Below are positions 27,854-36,459 of a DNA stretch of 64,000 nucleotides, one piece after another. The stretch lies in the NCBI GenBank assembly GCA_036496605.1, contig DASXKV010000033.1:186001-250000 (forward strand), written 5' to 3'. Numbering within the stretch: position 1 is the stretch's first letter; every line of letters begins with the position of its first letter. The DNA comes from Gemmatimonadaceae bacterium. GTDB lineage: Bacteria > Gemmatimonadota > Gemmatimonadetes > Gemmatimonadales > Gemmatimonadaceae. The translations under genes were made by a program, and so were the position numbers. The notes beneath the pieces were generated by a model that saw only the letters and a program-made list of their open reading frames with translations, ran no database searches and was not told where the DNA came from.

Positions 27854-28851
27854 TGCATTTTGTGCCGCACAATTCCCGTCGCACTTCGCAACCCGCCGCG
27901 CGGCGCCCCATGACGTACCGTGCGGGCGGGTACGCACTCCGGTTCGCGGCTGCCGCGCTCTGCCTAACGGCCACGCTCTCCGGGTGCTTCCTGCGCAAAT
28001 ACGTGTATCGCCCAACGCTCGTCGCGAACGCGATTGGCGACTCCACGACCACCTTCTCCGACACGCGCGTCCACGTCTACCGTGGCGATGAGTACGAGAT
28101 CTATGGGCCAACGGCGCTCTCGGTGAGTGTGGCCGAGCAACAGATGAATCGCGCCTATCGAGAGTTCAGCAAGCACTTCGGTGTCGAGGGACCGCCGATG
28201 GTGCTCGTCGTTGCCGATAGTGCGTTCGCGATCTCTCCCGGCGATGCCGGACTGTTCGCCAAACGACGAATTCACACGTTCGTCTACGTCCGTCCGCATA
28301 GCCTGCGAGACATCGAGGGCGTCGCGCCTGACACGCCAGAAGACGAGATCTGGCCCGTGTCCTCGCGCGTCGCGCGTGAGTTGCTCACCGCCTATATCTC
28401 GGCGCGGCGACATCTTCCGCCCGCCATCGAGACCACCACGCACGCGGGCGACTATCACACGGATCCGCTACCCATCTGGTTCGTGGACGCCGTTGTCGCG
28501 CTGCTCAGCGACCCGGGCGCTCCCGATCGCATCATGGACTACCTGAAGGATCACCTCGGCGACGCGCCGCCGGTGGCCACGCTCCTCGACATGCGACCGC
28601 CTAACGCGGGTGTCGTCGATACCATCGCTGCGTCGCGCGAGCAACGCACGATCATCGGCGCCGAGGGCGTGGGCCTGACACTCTTTCTGGTCGAGCGTGA
28701 GGGACCGCGCGTCGTTGGCCGGCTCGCCGATGCGTTCCTCGCCGGCCGGACGACGCGAGACGTCATCAACGATGCGCGGCACGTGCCGCAGAACGACAAG
28801 GAATTCGAGCGCGTCTGGCGCAACTGGGTGCGCGACGAATACGGCCGATGA
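27850..28851 (+). CDS. lipoprotein of unknown function
   Basis: 333 residues. The ATG overlaps the aconitase stop (ATGA). A hydrophobic segment with lipobox LSGC (in [15 protein letters not shown]) predicts a lipid-anchored envelope protein; the segment before it is long, so an internal ATG 20 codons on may be the true start. The middle part ([30 protein letters not shown]) recalls the peptidase-MA-like fold, but the H-E-x-x-H zinc site is missing. Function not assigned. Confidence 0.8.
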   Translation: MMHFVPHNSRRTSQPAARRPMTYRAGGYALRFAAAALCLTATLSGCFLRKYVYRPTLVANAIGDSTTTFSDTRVHVYRGDEYEIYGPTALSVSVAEQQMNRAYREFSKHFGVEGPPMVLVVADSAFAISPGDAGLFAKRRIHTFVYVRPHSLRDIEGVAPDTPEDEIWPVSSRVARELLTAYISARRHLPPAIETTTHAGDYHTDPLPIWFVDAVVALLSDPGAPDRIMDYLKDHLGDAPPVATLLDMRPPNAGVVDTIAASREQRTIIGAEGVGLTLFLVEREGPRVVGRLADAFLAGRTTRDVINDARHVPQNDKEFERVWRNWVRDEYGR

Positions 28852-28916
28852 GAGGGCAGAGAGTGGACGGCAGAGGGTAGACCCTCTACTCTCTACCCTC
28901 TACCCTCCGCCCTCTC
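28850..28916. repeat. intergenic inverted heptamer island, CCCTCTA type
   Basis: Outer arms GAGAGGGC (28850-28857) and GCCCTCTC (28909-28916) enclose purine-rich words (AGAGGGTAG) facing pyrimidine-rich words (CTCTACCCTCTACCCTC). It lies at the 3' ends of two convergent genes, where it could act as a two-way terminator. Similar islands occur at 40083 and 50030. Confidence 0.6.
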
Positions 28917-29406
28917 AGCCCGCGGCGCGCTTCAGCGACGTCCGCGCTTTCTCTCGCTCGCCCCAACTCGGGGCGAGCTCCTTTGCCGCCGGCACGCAAC
29001 GAGACTGCGGGCTCGCCGCGTTTGGAACTCCCATCGGAAGCCAGCCCATGATGCAACGCGTGATTGCCGCGATTTCGTCAGGCGCGAGCAGAGCGGCATT
29101 GCCGCTGGACCCTCCGCCTAACGCGCCGAGCGTCGTGCCGGGTCGAGGCGTCATCGATCCGCCGAGCATCGACAGGAGCGATTCACGGGCAACCTTCCGG
29201 AACTGGTCGCTGCGGACCTGTCCCGTGTTCTGCTTGACGTCCCCGCGATAGAAGGCGTGAACCGCGCCCTCGATATTTTTCACGAGTTGGTCGAGAATCT
29301 CGTCCAGTTGCTGCGCGACCTGCGAGGGGATCATTTCGACTCGCTCTCCGGTGTAGCGGCACGAAGGCGTGACCGCTAACCAGTTGACGGGGCAAGCCGC
29401 ACACAC
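28915..29406 (-). CDS. hypothetical protein, Cys-containing N-terminus
   Basis: 163 residues. The N-terminus MCAACPVNWLAVTPSCRYTG has three cysteines, then a helical region (IPSQVAQQLDEILDQLVKNI), a segment FRKVARESLLSML and a Gly-rich stretch. GTG 29406 has AGGG just upstream; ATG at MIPSQ would drop the cysteines. It may bind a metal through the N-terminal cysteines, but no family is recognised. The C-terminus overlaps the island at 28850. Confidence 0.6.
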   Translation of the reverse strand: MCAACPVNWLAVTPSCRYTGERVEMIPSQVAQQLDEILDQLVKNIEGAVHAFYRGDVKQNTGQVRSDQFRKVARESLLSMLGGSMTPRPGTTLGALGGGSSGNAALLAPDEIAAITRCIMGWLPMGVPNAASPQSRCVPAAKELAPSWGEREKARTSLKRAAG

Positions 29407-29420
29407 GTCACCCTACAGAC

Positions 29421-29450
29421 AAGAGCCCCGCCGCGGACTGCGGCGAGGCT
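29421..29450 (-). terminator. rho-independent-like terminator
   Basis: On the minus strand GAGCCTCGCCGC pairs with GCGGCGGGGCTC around a short loop, followed by TTGTCTG. It lies 48 bases after the stop of the glycine-zipper lipoprotein gene and would end its transcript. Just beside it, TAGCGCT occurs twice around TTTATACC. Confidence 0.6.
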
Positions 29451-29497
29451 CAACCCGTCTAGCGCTTTATACCTAGCGCTCGGGACGCGCGAATTCG

Positions 29498-30019
29498 CTA
29501 AGGATTCTTGACGTCCACGGTGTGGCCGATGATGCCCCCGAGGATGCCCCCAGCCGCCGCCCCGATGATAGCGCCCTTGAGCTTGTCGCGGCTCGTGCCG
29601 GCACCGAGGACGGCACCTGCGGCCGCGCCAATCACGGCGTCACGCTTGGTGTTGCGAACCGGCTCCGCCGGCTGCCGCGAGTACGTGCCCGAGGATCCCG
29701 ACGAGCGCGACACGCCGGTCGATGACCGCCGAGTCGCCGCCGGATATGGCGACCGGGCAACCGTCTGAACCTGCTGCGGATAGCCATATGGCGCATTCGC
29801 CGTCGGATACCCATTGGGATTCGCGGCGTACGGATTCATCCCCTGCTCCGTTGGCGACATGAACTGCTGCGGCTGATACGCCTGGACCTGGGACGCCAGA
29901 TTGAGGTCGTTTTTCAGCGCATCGTCTGCCGCGCTCCCCTTGCTGCCCCCGCACGCGACAAGGCTGATAGCCATCGCCGATGCCGACAGGAGCAGCCACA
30001 TCCTCGCGTGGTTGAACAT
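29498..30019 (-). CDS. glycine-zipper lipoprotein, 17 kDa antigen-like
   Basis: 173 residues. Lipoprotein signal with lipobox VAC (SLVACGG), a Gln/Pro/Tyr-rich low-complexity middle (NPYAANPNGYPTANAPYGYP), a Ser-rich stretch, and a C-terminal glycine-zipper double helix (AVIGAAAGAVLGAGTSRDKL and AIIGAAAGGILGGIIG). The glycine zipper resembles the rickettsial 17 kDa surface antigen family, so an outer-membrane location is likely. GGGGGGAG lies just upstream of ATG 30019. Monocistronic. Confidence 0.88.
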   Translation of the reverse strand: MFNHARMWLLLSASAMAISLVACGGSKGSAADDALKNDLNLASQVQAYQPQQFMSPTEQGMNPYAANPNGYPTANAPYGYPQQVQTVARSPYPAATRRSSTGVSRSSGSSGTYSRQPAEPVRNTKRDAVIGAAAGAVLGAGTSRDKLKGAIIGAAAGGILGGIIGHTVDVKNP

Positions 30020-30216
30020 TTCTCCCCCCCTTGGTTCGCCGTCCGAGATTCAGAGGGCAGGGCTTATTCCGGGAGTTAAGCAGCCGACGGATGGGTTAAT
30101 CATTGGTGGTGTCCCGCTGGAGGACGCCCTCGTGTCCTCGATGCGGGATATGGCAGACTACATTGTCAGGCGGCGCGGCTCGCGCGATTTTCACCCCTTC
30201 TCGACCGGAGCGTTCA

Positions 30217-30822
30217 ATGAACCAACGGGCAGTATCCCATGTGAGCGCCGTTGTTCTCGGCCTTACGCTGACCCTAACGGCAACCTCGCGGGCCGCTGCA
30301 CAACAGCCGGCTGCACCGGCGACACCAACGCCGGAAGTCGGTACGATGGCGCCCGACTTTGCCATCACCGGCGCCACCCGCTTCGGTCTGCTGCGTGACT
30401 CCATTCGGCTCGCGGACTTTCGCGGACAGACCGTCGTGCTCGCGTTCTTCTTTAAGGCGCGGACCAAAGGCTGAACGATCCAGATGGAGGCGTACCGTGA
30501 TCAGTACGCCACGCTCTTCAACAACGGCAAGAAAGTCGTCGTTCTGGGTGTGAGTGTCGATCCCGACACTACGCTCGCGAACTGGGCTCGCGAATCGAGC
30601 TTCCCCGTGCTGTTTGGCAGTGATCCGGGTCAGAAAGTTGGAAAGCTATATGGCTCGACCCGCGGCGACCTCGATACGCGGAATCTCTTCGTCATCGGAC
30701 CTGACGGGCGCATCGTTTTCAAGCAAGTTCCCGTGAATGTTCTCTCGCAGCAGGAGTACGCGGATCTTGCCAAGGCAGTGGCTCGCTCGGTCGGCACGAC
30801 GGTGACTGGAGCCACGAAGTAA
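30217..30822 (+). CDS. exported peroxiredoxin, probable selenoprotein (TGA = Sec86)
   Basis: 201 codons if TGA 30472-30474 is read as selenocysteine. ATG 30217 (GGAG upstream) begins a signal peptide ending TSRAAAQ. A peroxiredoxin fold of the BCP/AhpC-TSA group follows: VGTMAPDFAI, VVLAFFFKARTKG, then TGA, then TIQMEAYRDQY. Family members read K-A-x-T-x-G-C-T-x-Q here, so the stop replaces the peroxidatic Cys exactly. The same frame stays open to 30822 with good homology (VVVLGVSVDPDTTLANWA, LFVIGPDGRIVFK). No Cys is present in the mature chain, so no resolving Cys: a 1-Sec enzyme reducing peroxides in the periplasm. A SECIS-like hairpin follows. The alternative is a nonsense mutation. Confidence 0.85.
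30489..30510 (+). promoter_or_regulatory. bacterial SECIS-like hairpin
   Basis: A perfect 7-bp stem, GGCGTAC (30489-30495) with GTACGCC (30504-30510), encloses the loop CGTGATCA. It begins 14 bases after the in-frame TGA, and the loop begins 21 bases after it. Known bacterial SECIS elements have a short stem-loop 16-37 bases after the UGA with a G among the first two loop bases; here G is the second. It would recruit SelB with Sec-tRNA to the ribosome. Confidence 0.8.
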
Positions 30823-30850
30823 GCCAGTTCATTAGCGGTTACGCGACGAA

Positions 30851-30879
30851 CCGCCGGTGCGTCTGCCACCGGCGGTTTT
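30851..30879 (+). terminator. intrinsic terminator after the peroxiredoxin gene
   Basis: A 9-bp perfect stem CCGCCGGTG (30851-30859) / CACCGGCGG (30867-30875) with a 7-base loop is followed by TTTT. It ends the peroxiredoxin transcript 28 bases after its stop. Confidence 0.85.
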
Positions 30880-30903
30880 GCATTGCCGCACACTCTCTGT
30901 CAC

Positions 30904-32271
30904 GTGGCTATTCCTCGTAACCTGCTGATCCAACTCTACGACGCGGCCGTCGCGGGCGCGGCGACCGGCCCCGTGACGACGCGCGGCGTCGAGGCGCTCG
31001 GCATCGCACGCGAACGGCCGGTGTGGATCTTCTCGTTTGGCAAGGCGGCGCACGCGATGGCGGCCGCAGCCGTCGCATCGCTCCAGCGCGCACTCAACCA
31101 GATCGTCGGCGGCTTGATCGTGGCGCCTAACGAAGCGCCCGCTCCGTATGGCACGCTCGTTGTCATGCCTGGCGATCATCCTGCGCCTGGAGCTCGATCC
31201 TTTGCCGCCGCCCAGCGAATCGGCGAGGTCGCGTCGCGCATGAAAAGCGAGGACGTCGCACTCGTTCTCGTGAGTGGTGGCGCGTCGAGCCTCATCGCCG
31301 GACCCCTTCGCGGCATGACCGAAGGCGAGGTCACCGACCTCTTCGAGGTGCTGCTGGCTTCTGGCCTGGACATCGGCGCGGTCAACGCCGTCCGACGTCG
31401 CTTCACGCGATGGGGCGGCGGCCGCCTCGCGCTCGCTATCTCCCCCGCGGCCGCGCACTGCCTCGCCGTATCCGACGTCCCCGGTGACGATCTCGCGACC
31501 ATCGGCTCGGGGCCGAGCGTGCCCGATCCCTCGACGGCCGATGACGTCATCGAGATTCTCGAGGACGCCAAGCTACTCGACCGCATTCCGAAGTCGTTCC
31601 GCCGTTATGTGAACGACGTCTCGCGCGGCGCGGAGCCGGAGACACCGAAGGCCGGTCACCCGGCCTTCGCGCATGGAACCGCACGTGTCATCGCGAACAA
31701 TCGTGGCGCTCTGGATGCAGCCGCCGAGCGGGCGCGGTCGTTAGGCGCTGCCGCTGTCTACGTCGTCGACGCGCCGCTGGTCGGCGAAGCCGCGCCCGCC
31801 GGCGAGGCGATTGCGCGGTGGCTCCTCGAGCTTCGCGCCAAGGGCGCGCCGCCGGCAGGAACGCACGCTCCGCGAGTCGCAATCTGGGGTGGAGAGACGA
31901 CCGTCACCTTACGCGCAGCATCTGCACGTCGTGGCGCGACCCCCACTTCTGTCCCGCCGGGCGGACGCTGTCAGGAGCTCGCACTCGCGGTCGCCCGCAC
32001 TTTACATGAGGCCGGCGAGCGTGCGCGTGGAATCGCGCTGCTTGCTGCCGGCACCGACGGACGCGATGGGACGACGGATGCCGCCGGGGCATTCGTCGAC
32101 GCGACGACGTGGACCGCGATTCAGAATGCCGGTCTCGATGCGACGACGGCGCTTGCGCAGCACGCGTCGAATGGTGTGCTCGCTGCGATCAACGCACTCT
32201 ATTCTCCCGGTGCGACCGGCACGAACGTCATGGACGTGGTGATCGGCATAATCGACAGCCCCGATCAGTAG
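30904..32271 (+). CDS. glycerate 2-kinase (MOFRL family)
   Basis: About 455 residues of the GckA/TtuD-type glycerate kinase, which phosphorylates glycerate at C2 to feed lower glycolysis. The N-terminal domain shows FSFGKAAHAMA, LVSGGASSLI and SDVPGDDLATIGSGPSVPD; the C-terminal MOFRL domain shows GGETTVTL, GGRCQELAL and AAGTDGRDGTTDAAGAF. GTG 30904 is chosen since a TTG seven codons earlier lies close to the preceding terminator. First gene of a plus-strand run with aguB, aguA and a hydrolase. Confidence 0.93.
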   Translation: MAIPRNLLIQLYDAAVAGAATGPVTTRGVEALGIARERPVWIFSFGKAAHAMAAAAVASLQRALNQIVGGLIVAPNEAPAPYGTLVVMPGDHPAPGARSFAAAQRIGEVASRMKSEDVALVLVSGGASSLIAGPLRGMTEGEVTDLFEVLLASGLDIGAVNAVRRRFTRWGGGRLALAISPAAAHCLAVSDVPGDDLATIGSGPSVPDPSTADDVIEILEDAKLLDRIPKSFRRYVNDVSRGAEPETPKAGHPAFAHGTARVIANNRGALDAAAERARSLGAAAVYVVDAPLVGEAAPAGEAIARWLLELRAKGAPPAGTHAPRVAIWGGETTVTLRAASARRGATPTSVPPGGRCQELALAVARTLHEAGERARGIALLAAGTDGRDGTTDAAGAFVDATTWTAIQNAGLDATTALAQHASNGVLAAINALYSPGATGTNVMDVVIGIIDSPDQ

Positions 32272-32318
32272 TTAGCCCCTACCCCTTGATTCCCGGCTCG
32301 GACAGCTTTCACAACGTT

Positions 32319-33257
32319 ATGAGAATCGAGCCATTTACCGTCGGCATCATCCAGGATGCCGCTACGGACGATCGTCAGGCAACGATCGACGCCACGATCC
32401 CACGCATTCGTGAGGCAGCTGCGCGCGGCGCGCAGGTCGTTTGTCTCAAGGAGTTGTTCAACGCGCCGTACTTCTGCAAATCGCAGCGCTGCGAGCGCTT
32501 CGACATCGCCGAGCCGATTCCGGGTCCGACGACGGAGGTGATGCAGAAGGTTGCTCGCGAGCTGGCGATCGTTCTCGTCGTGCCACTCTTCGAGCGACAG
32601 GCGCGCGGCGTCTATCGCAACTCGGCCGCGATCATCGACGCCGACGGATCGCTCCTTGGTGTGTATCGCAAGATGCACATCCCGGACGATCCGCTCTTCA
32701 ACGAGAAATACTATTTCACGCCCGGTGACGCGGCCGACGACGACCACATCGACCGCATCGCCGACGTCGCAAAGCAGGCGAGTGGCTTTCGCGTCTGGCG
32801 CACTCGTTATGCGGATATCGGCGTGCTGATCTGCTGGGATCAGTGGTATCCCGAGGCGGCTCGCATAACGAGTCTCCTCGGTGCCGAAGTGCTGCTGTAC
32901 CCCACGGCGATTGGCTGGCATCCGGCGGAGAAGGCAGAGTTCGGGCAGGCGGAAGTCGAGGCCTGGCGAACCATCCAGCGCTCGCACGCGATCGCCAACG
33001 GCGTTTTCGTCGCGTCGCCGAATCGCGTGGGCTTCGAGGCGGAGCCCGGGACGAATGGCCTCGAATTCTTCGGCCATTCCTTCATCTGCGACCCGTTCGG
33101 CCGGGTCCTTGCCCAAGCGGATATCGAACCGGCCGTCCTCGTCGCCAAGTGCGATCCGCGCCTCATCGAGGACACGCGGCGCAACTGGCCTTTCCTCCGC
33201 GACCGGCGGATCGATGCGTACGCACCGATCCTGAGCCGATACCTCGGCTCGGCATAG
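32319..33257 (+). CDS. aguB: N-carbamoylputrescine amidohydrolase
   Basis: 312 residues of the nitrilase superfamily. The catalytic triad is Glu45 (LKELFNAPYF), Lys118 (YRKMHIPDDP) and Cys172 (LICWDQWYPE). The blocks KYYFTPGD, LYPTAIGWHP and PNRVGFE are typical of AguB, which converts N-carbamoylputrescine to putrescine, CO2 and ammonia. The neighbouring aguA makes its substrate, confirming the role. ATG 32319 begins the conserved domain. Confidence 0.95.
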   Translation: MRIEPFTVGIIQDAATDDRQATIDATIPRIREAAARGAQVVCLKELFNAPYFCKSQRCERFDIAEPIPGPTTEVMQKVARELAIVLVVPLFERQARGVYRNSAAIIDADGSLLGVYRKMHIPDDPLFNEKYYFTPGDAADDDHIDRIADVAKQASGFRVWRTRYADIGVLICWDQWYPEAARITSLLGAEVLLYPTAIGWHPAEKAEFGQAEVEAWRTIQRSHAIANGVFVASPNRVGFEAEPGTNGLEFFGHSFICDPFGRVLAQADIEPAVLVAKCDPRLIEDTRRNWPFLRDRRIDAYAPILSRYLGSA

Positions 33258-33281
33258 AGCGTTGCGCGCGGAGCGTGGGGC

Positions 33282-34463
33282 GTGACGACTGAAGACTCAA
33301 CCGGCGGGGGAGTGATCGGGCCAACAAGCGACGTAGAAGCGCGCACCACGAGCGCCCGTCGCATCGAGCCCGAGCCACGCGCTGCGTCCAGAGCGACACG
33401 CTCGGCCCGCAACGGTCTACGCTCCGCGCTACGAATGCCCGCCGAGTGGGAACCGCACGAGGCGACCTGGATCGCGTGGCCACATCACGAGCCGGACTGG
33501 CCGGGTAAACTTGCGCCCATTCCGTGGGTGTATGCCGAGATCGTTCGCGTTCTCCACACCTTCGAGCGCGTCGAGATCCTCTGCCACGACGAGGACGGAC
33601 GCGCGACGGCGGAATCGCACCTCCGCGCGCACGGCGTAGAGGGAAACTATCGCTTGCACGTCGTGCCTAACGACCGAGTGTGGCTCCGCGACTCGGCGCC
33701 GACGGCTGTGCTCGATGACCGCGGTACGGTCACACTCGTGAACTGGCTCTTCAATGCCTGGGCCAAGTACGACAACTTCGCTCGCGACGCTCGCGTTGGT
33801 GAGGCGGTTGCGGCGATCAGCGGCCTGCCGCGCATCGAACCCGTGCGTGAGGACACGGGCGCCCGCATCGTGCTCGAGGGCGGCGCGATCGATGCAGACG
33901 GTGAGGGCACTTTGCTCGTGACCGAGGAGTGCCTGCTCTCGACGGTACAGCAGCGCAATCCCGGACTCACGCGCGAAGGGTACGAGGCCGCCTTCAGCGA
34001 GTATCTGGGCATTCGGCAAACGATCTGGCTTGGCGAGGGGTGCGTGGGTGACGACACGCACGGGCACGTCGATGACGTGGCGCGCTTTGTCGCGCCCGGC
34101 ATCATCGTGCTCGCGTACGAGGAAGATCCGAGCGACGAGGAGAATCATCGTCGCTCGGTGGACAACATGGAGCGACTGGAGCTCGCGGGCGCCACCGACG
34201 GGGTTTTCAAAGTCGTGAAACTCCCGTTCCCGCGCGCGGTGACGATGCGGGACGAGCGATTACCGGCGAGTTACGCGAACTTCTATATCGCGAATGGCGC
34301 CGTGCTCGTCCCCACGTTCAACGATCCGAGTGATCGGGTTGCGCTCAACGCCCTCGCCACGCTTTTTCCCAACCGCCAGGTCGTTGGCATTCACGCTGTG
34401 GATCTCGTTTGGGGATTCGGCACGCTGCACTGCCTCACGCAGCAGCAGCCGCGCGGCCGCTGA
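33282..34463 (+). CDS. aguA: agmatine deiminase
   Basis: 393 residues of the peptidyl-arginine deiminase-like family, hydrolysing agmatine to N-carbamoylputrescine and ammonia. Signatures are MPAEWEPHEATWIAWPH, VPNDRVWLRDSAPT, LEGGAIDADGEGTLL, DDTHGHVDDVARF and the nucleophile Cys384 in GTLHCLTQQ. GTG 33282 gives an N-terminal extension of about 50 low-complexity residues; ATG 33435, exactly at the family start, is equally possible. It follows aguB by 24 bases. Confidence 0.95.
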   Translation: MTTEDSTGGGVIGPTSDVEARTTSARRIEPEPRAASRATRSARNGLRSALRMPAEWEPHEATWIAWPHHEPDWPGKLAPIPWVYAEIVRVLHTFERVEILCHDEDGRATAESHLRAHGVEGNYRLHVVPNDRVWLRDSAPTAVLDDRGTVTLVNWLFNAWAKYDNFARDARVGEAVAAISGLPRIEPVREDTGARIVLEGGAIDADGEGTLLVTEECLLSTVQQRNPGLTREGYEAAFSEYLGIRQTIWLGEGCVGDDTHGHVDDVARFVAPGIIVLAYEEDPSDEENHRRSVDNMERLELAGATDGVFKVVKLPFPRAVTMRDERLPASYANFYIANGAVLVPTFNDPSDRVALNALATLFPNRQVVGIHAVDLVWGFGTLHCLTQQQPRGR

Positions 34464-34495
34464 CCGTTTCTTTCCCCCAAATTCGGAGCAGCGCG

Positions 34496-35236
34496 ATGCC
34501 AGGCACGATGATGGAATTCAAGGCCAATGGACGCACCGCGAGCGGCTATCTCGCTCGGCCAACTTCGGCGCGGGGCCACGGCGTACTGGTCATGCAGGAG
34601 TACTGGGGACTGGTCGACCACATCAAAGACGTCACTGACCGCTTCGCCGCCGAGGGCTTCTTCGCGCTTGCGCCCGATCTGTACCACGGTGAGAAGACGA
34701 AGAGCCCCGACGATGCGGGAAAGCTGATGATGGCACTGAACATCGCCGAGACGGCGAAGGACCTTCGCGGCGCCGCCGACGCGCTCATCGCGACCGAGGG
34801 CGTTTCGCCAAAGCAGCTCGGCGTGGTCGGCTTCTGCATGGGCGGGCAGCTCGCGTTGTACGCTGCCTGCGAATATCCCGAGCGCATCGCCGCCGCGGTC
34901 GACTTCTACGGCGTCCATCCAAAGGTCACGTTGAGGCTCGAGCGGCTCGATGCCCCCGTGCTCGCGCATTTCGCGCTGCACGACAGCCACACGCCGGAGG
35001 ACAAAGCGCGCGAGCTCGTTAGGCAGATCGAGCAGGCGGGAAAGCACGTCGAGTCGTATTACTACGAGGCCCAGCACGCGTTCTTCAACGACACGCGGCC
35101 GACGGTCTACAGCCGCACCGACGCGACTCAAGCGTGGAAGCGCACGATCGAGTTCCTGAATCGAAGCCTCGGTTTCGACAAGGAACTGCCCGCAGGAGCG
35201 AAGGCCGGGAGCACAACGGAGCGCCGCAGCGGCTGA
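34496..35236 (+). CDS. dienelactone hydrolase family protein
   Basis: 246 residues of the alpha/beta hydrolase DLH group. Nucleophile Cys114 lies in GFCMGGQ, His in EAQHAFFND, and the Asp side in HDSHTPED. N-terminal block VLVMQEYWGLVDHIKDVTDRF matches carboxymethylenebutenolidase-like proteins, but general family members act on varied lactones or esters, so no specific pathway is claimed. ATG 34496 is close behind aguA. No signal peptide: cytoplasmic. Confidence 0.92.
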   Translation: MPGTMMEFKANGRTASGYLARPTSARGHGVLVMQEYWGLVDHIKDVTDRFAAEGFFALAPDLYHGEKTKSPDDAGKLMMALNIAETAKDLRGAADALIATEGVSPKQLGVVGFCMGGQLALYAACEYPERIAAAVDFYGVHPKVTLRLERLDAPVLAHFALHDSHTPEDKARELVRQIEQAGKHVESYYYEAQHAFFNDTRPTVYSRTDATQAWKRTIEFLNRSLGFDKELPAGAKAGSTTERRSG

Positions 35237-35370
35237 CGAACAATGCCCTTTCGGTAGTCGCGTCTTTCGGCAGTCGCCCTTCCAGCAGTAACGCAGTCAA
35301 GCAGTTGCGCCGCTCGCATGAATTCGTCTTTCAACGCGGCGACGCAGCTGCTTCTCCCTCCTGCCGATTG

Positions 35371-36459
35371 ATGCATAAGCGACTGCTCATCGCCGGCTCG
35401 GTCGCCGCGTTCGTCCTCGCCTGTCGAATCACCACCAACGCGCCGATCGTTCTCGGCGCGGCAGGTCCGTGGACCGAGGAATACGGCGCGATGAATCGAC
35501 GCGGCATCGAGCTCGCCGTCGACGAGCTCAACGCCCGCTCCGCCGCGCCACATGTACAGGTCATCTTCCGCGACGACGGTGGCGACGGCATGCGTGGCGC
35601 CGCGATCGCGCAGGAGTTCGTCAATCGCCGCGACATCGTCGCGGTAATCGGTCACGTGAATTCGGGCGCGATGGTTGCCGCCGCTCGCGTCTACGACGGG
35701 CAACTGGCTGCCGTCGCGACAACGGCCTCGACACCCGCACTCACCGGCATCTCGCCCTGGACCTTTCGCGTCATCTCGAGTGATTCGATGAATGGTCTCG
35801 AGATCGCGCGATTCGTGCTGCGACGAGGTCGTCGTCGTGCCGCGATTCTCTACGAGAACAATGCGTACGGCCGCGGACTCACCGACGCGTTCGTGCGCGG
35901 CTTCAAGGGTGAGATCGTCAGCGCGGACCCGATCGCCGAAGGCAGTGCACAGGACTTCGAGCCCTTCGTTACATACTTCAAGCGACAAGTACCCGATGTC
36001 GTGTTCGTTGCCGGCACCGGAGCAAGCGGACTCGCTTTCCTTCGCGAAGCGCGTCGTCAGGCACTTCGCGCGGACCTGGTCGGGGGCGACGGATGGAGCG
36101 TGCTCGCGTCGGACACGACGCTCGCCGACGGCGTCTACGTTGGAGCGCCATTCACCGCCGAAGACAATCGAGTAGAGGCGCGCCGCTTTGTCGAGAGGTT
36201 TCGCCGGCGCTACGGAATCACGCCAGACGGCAACGCCGCTCTCGCTTACGACGCGACGATGCTTCTCACCGACGTCGCAGCACGAGCGGGATCGAATCGA
36301 AGTCGTGTCCGTGATTATCTTGCCGAGCTCGGTGCTCGCGGCGGATTTCGCGGCGTTACTGGAACGATCGCGTTCTCCGCAGACGGCGACCCGGTAGGAA
36401 AAACGATCGTGATGACTCGGATTCGGAACGGTTCGCTGACGGTCGAGGAAGGACAGTGA
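35371..36459 (+). CDS. periplasmic ligand-binding lipoprotein, LivJ-like
   Basis: 362 residues. Lipobox Cys18 (AAFVLAC) is followed by a type I periplasmic binding protein fold: [61 protein letters not shown] and [13 protein letters not shown]. These are branched-chain amino-acid/amide binding protein features. No transport genes are next to it; its stop overlaps the start of a chemoreceptor gene as GTGA. It may act as the receptor's ligand-binding partner. Confidence 0.92.
   Translation: MHKRLLIAGSVAAFVLACRITTNAPIVLGAAGPWTEEYGAMNRRGIELAVDELNARSAAPHVQVIFRDDGGDGMRGAAIAQEFVNRRDIVAVIGHVNSGAMVAAARVYDGQLAAVATTASTPALTGISPWTFRVISSDSMNGLEIARFVLRRGRRRAAILYENNAYGRGLTDAFVRGFKGEIVSADPIAEGSAQDFEPFVTYFKRQVPDVVFVAGTGASGLAFLREARRQALRADLVGGDGWSVLASDTTLADGVYVGAPFTAEDNRVEARRFVERFRRRYGITPDGNAALAYDATMLLTDVAARAGSNRSRVRDYLAELGARGGFRGVTGTIAFSADGDPVGKTIVMTRIRNGSLTVEEGQ

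Noticed and set aside
27850-28851. Peptidase of the MA-like zinc type
   Set aside because: Overall pattern hints at the fold but the H-E-x-x-H motif is absent, so only lipoprotein is claimed.
30217-30822. Treating the peroxiredoxin as a pseudogene or two genes
   Set aside because: Both halves keep family residues, the stop is TGA exactly at the catalytic Cys codon, and a SECIS-like hairpin follows; chance placement of a nonsense mutation there is unlikely, though not excluded.
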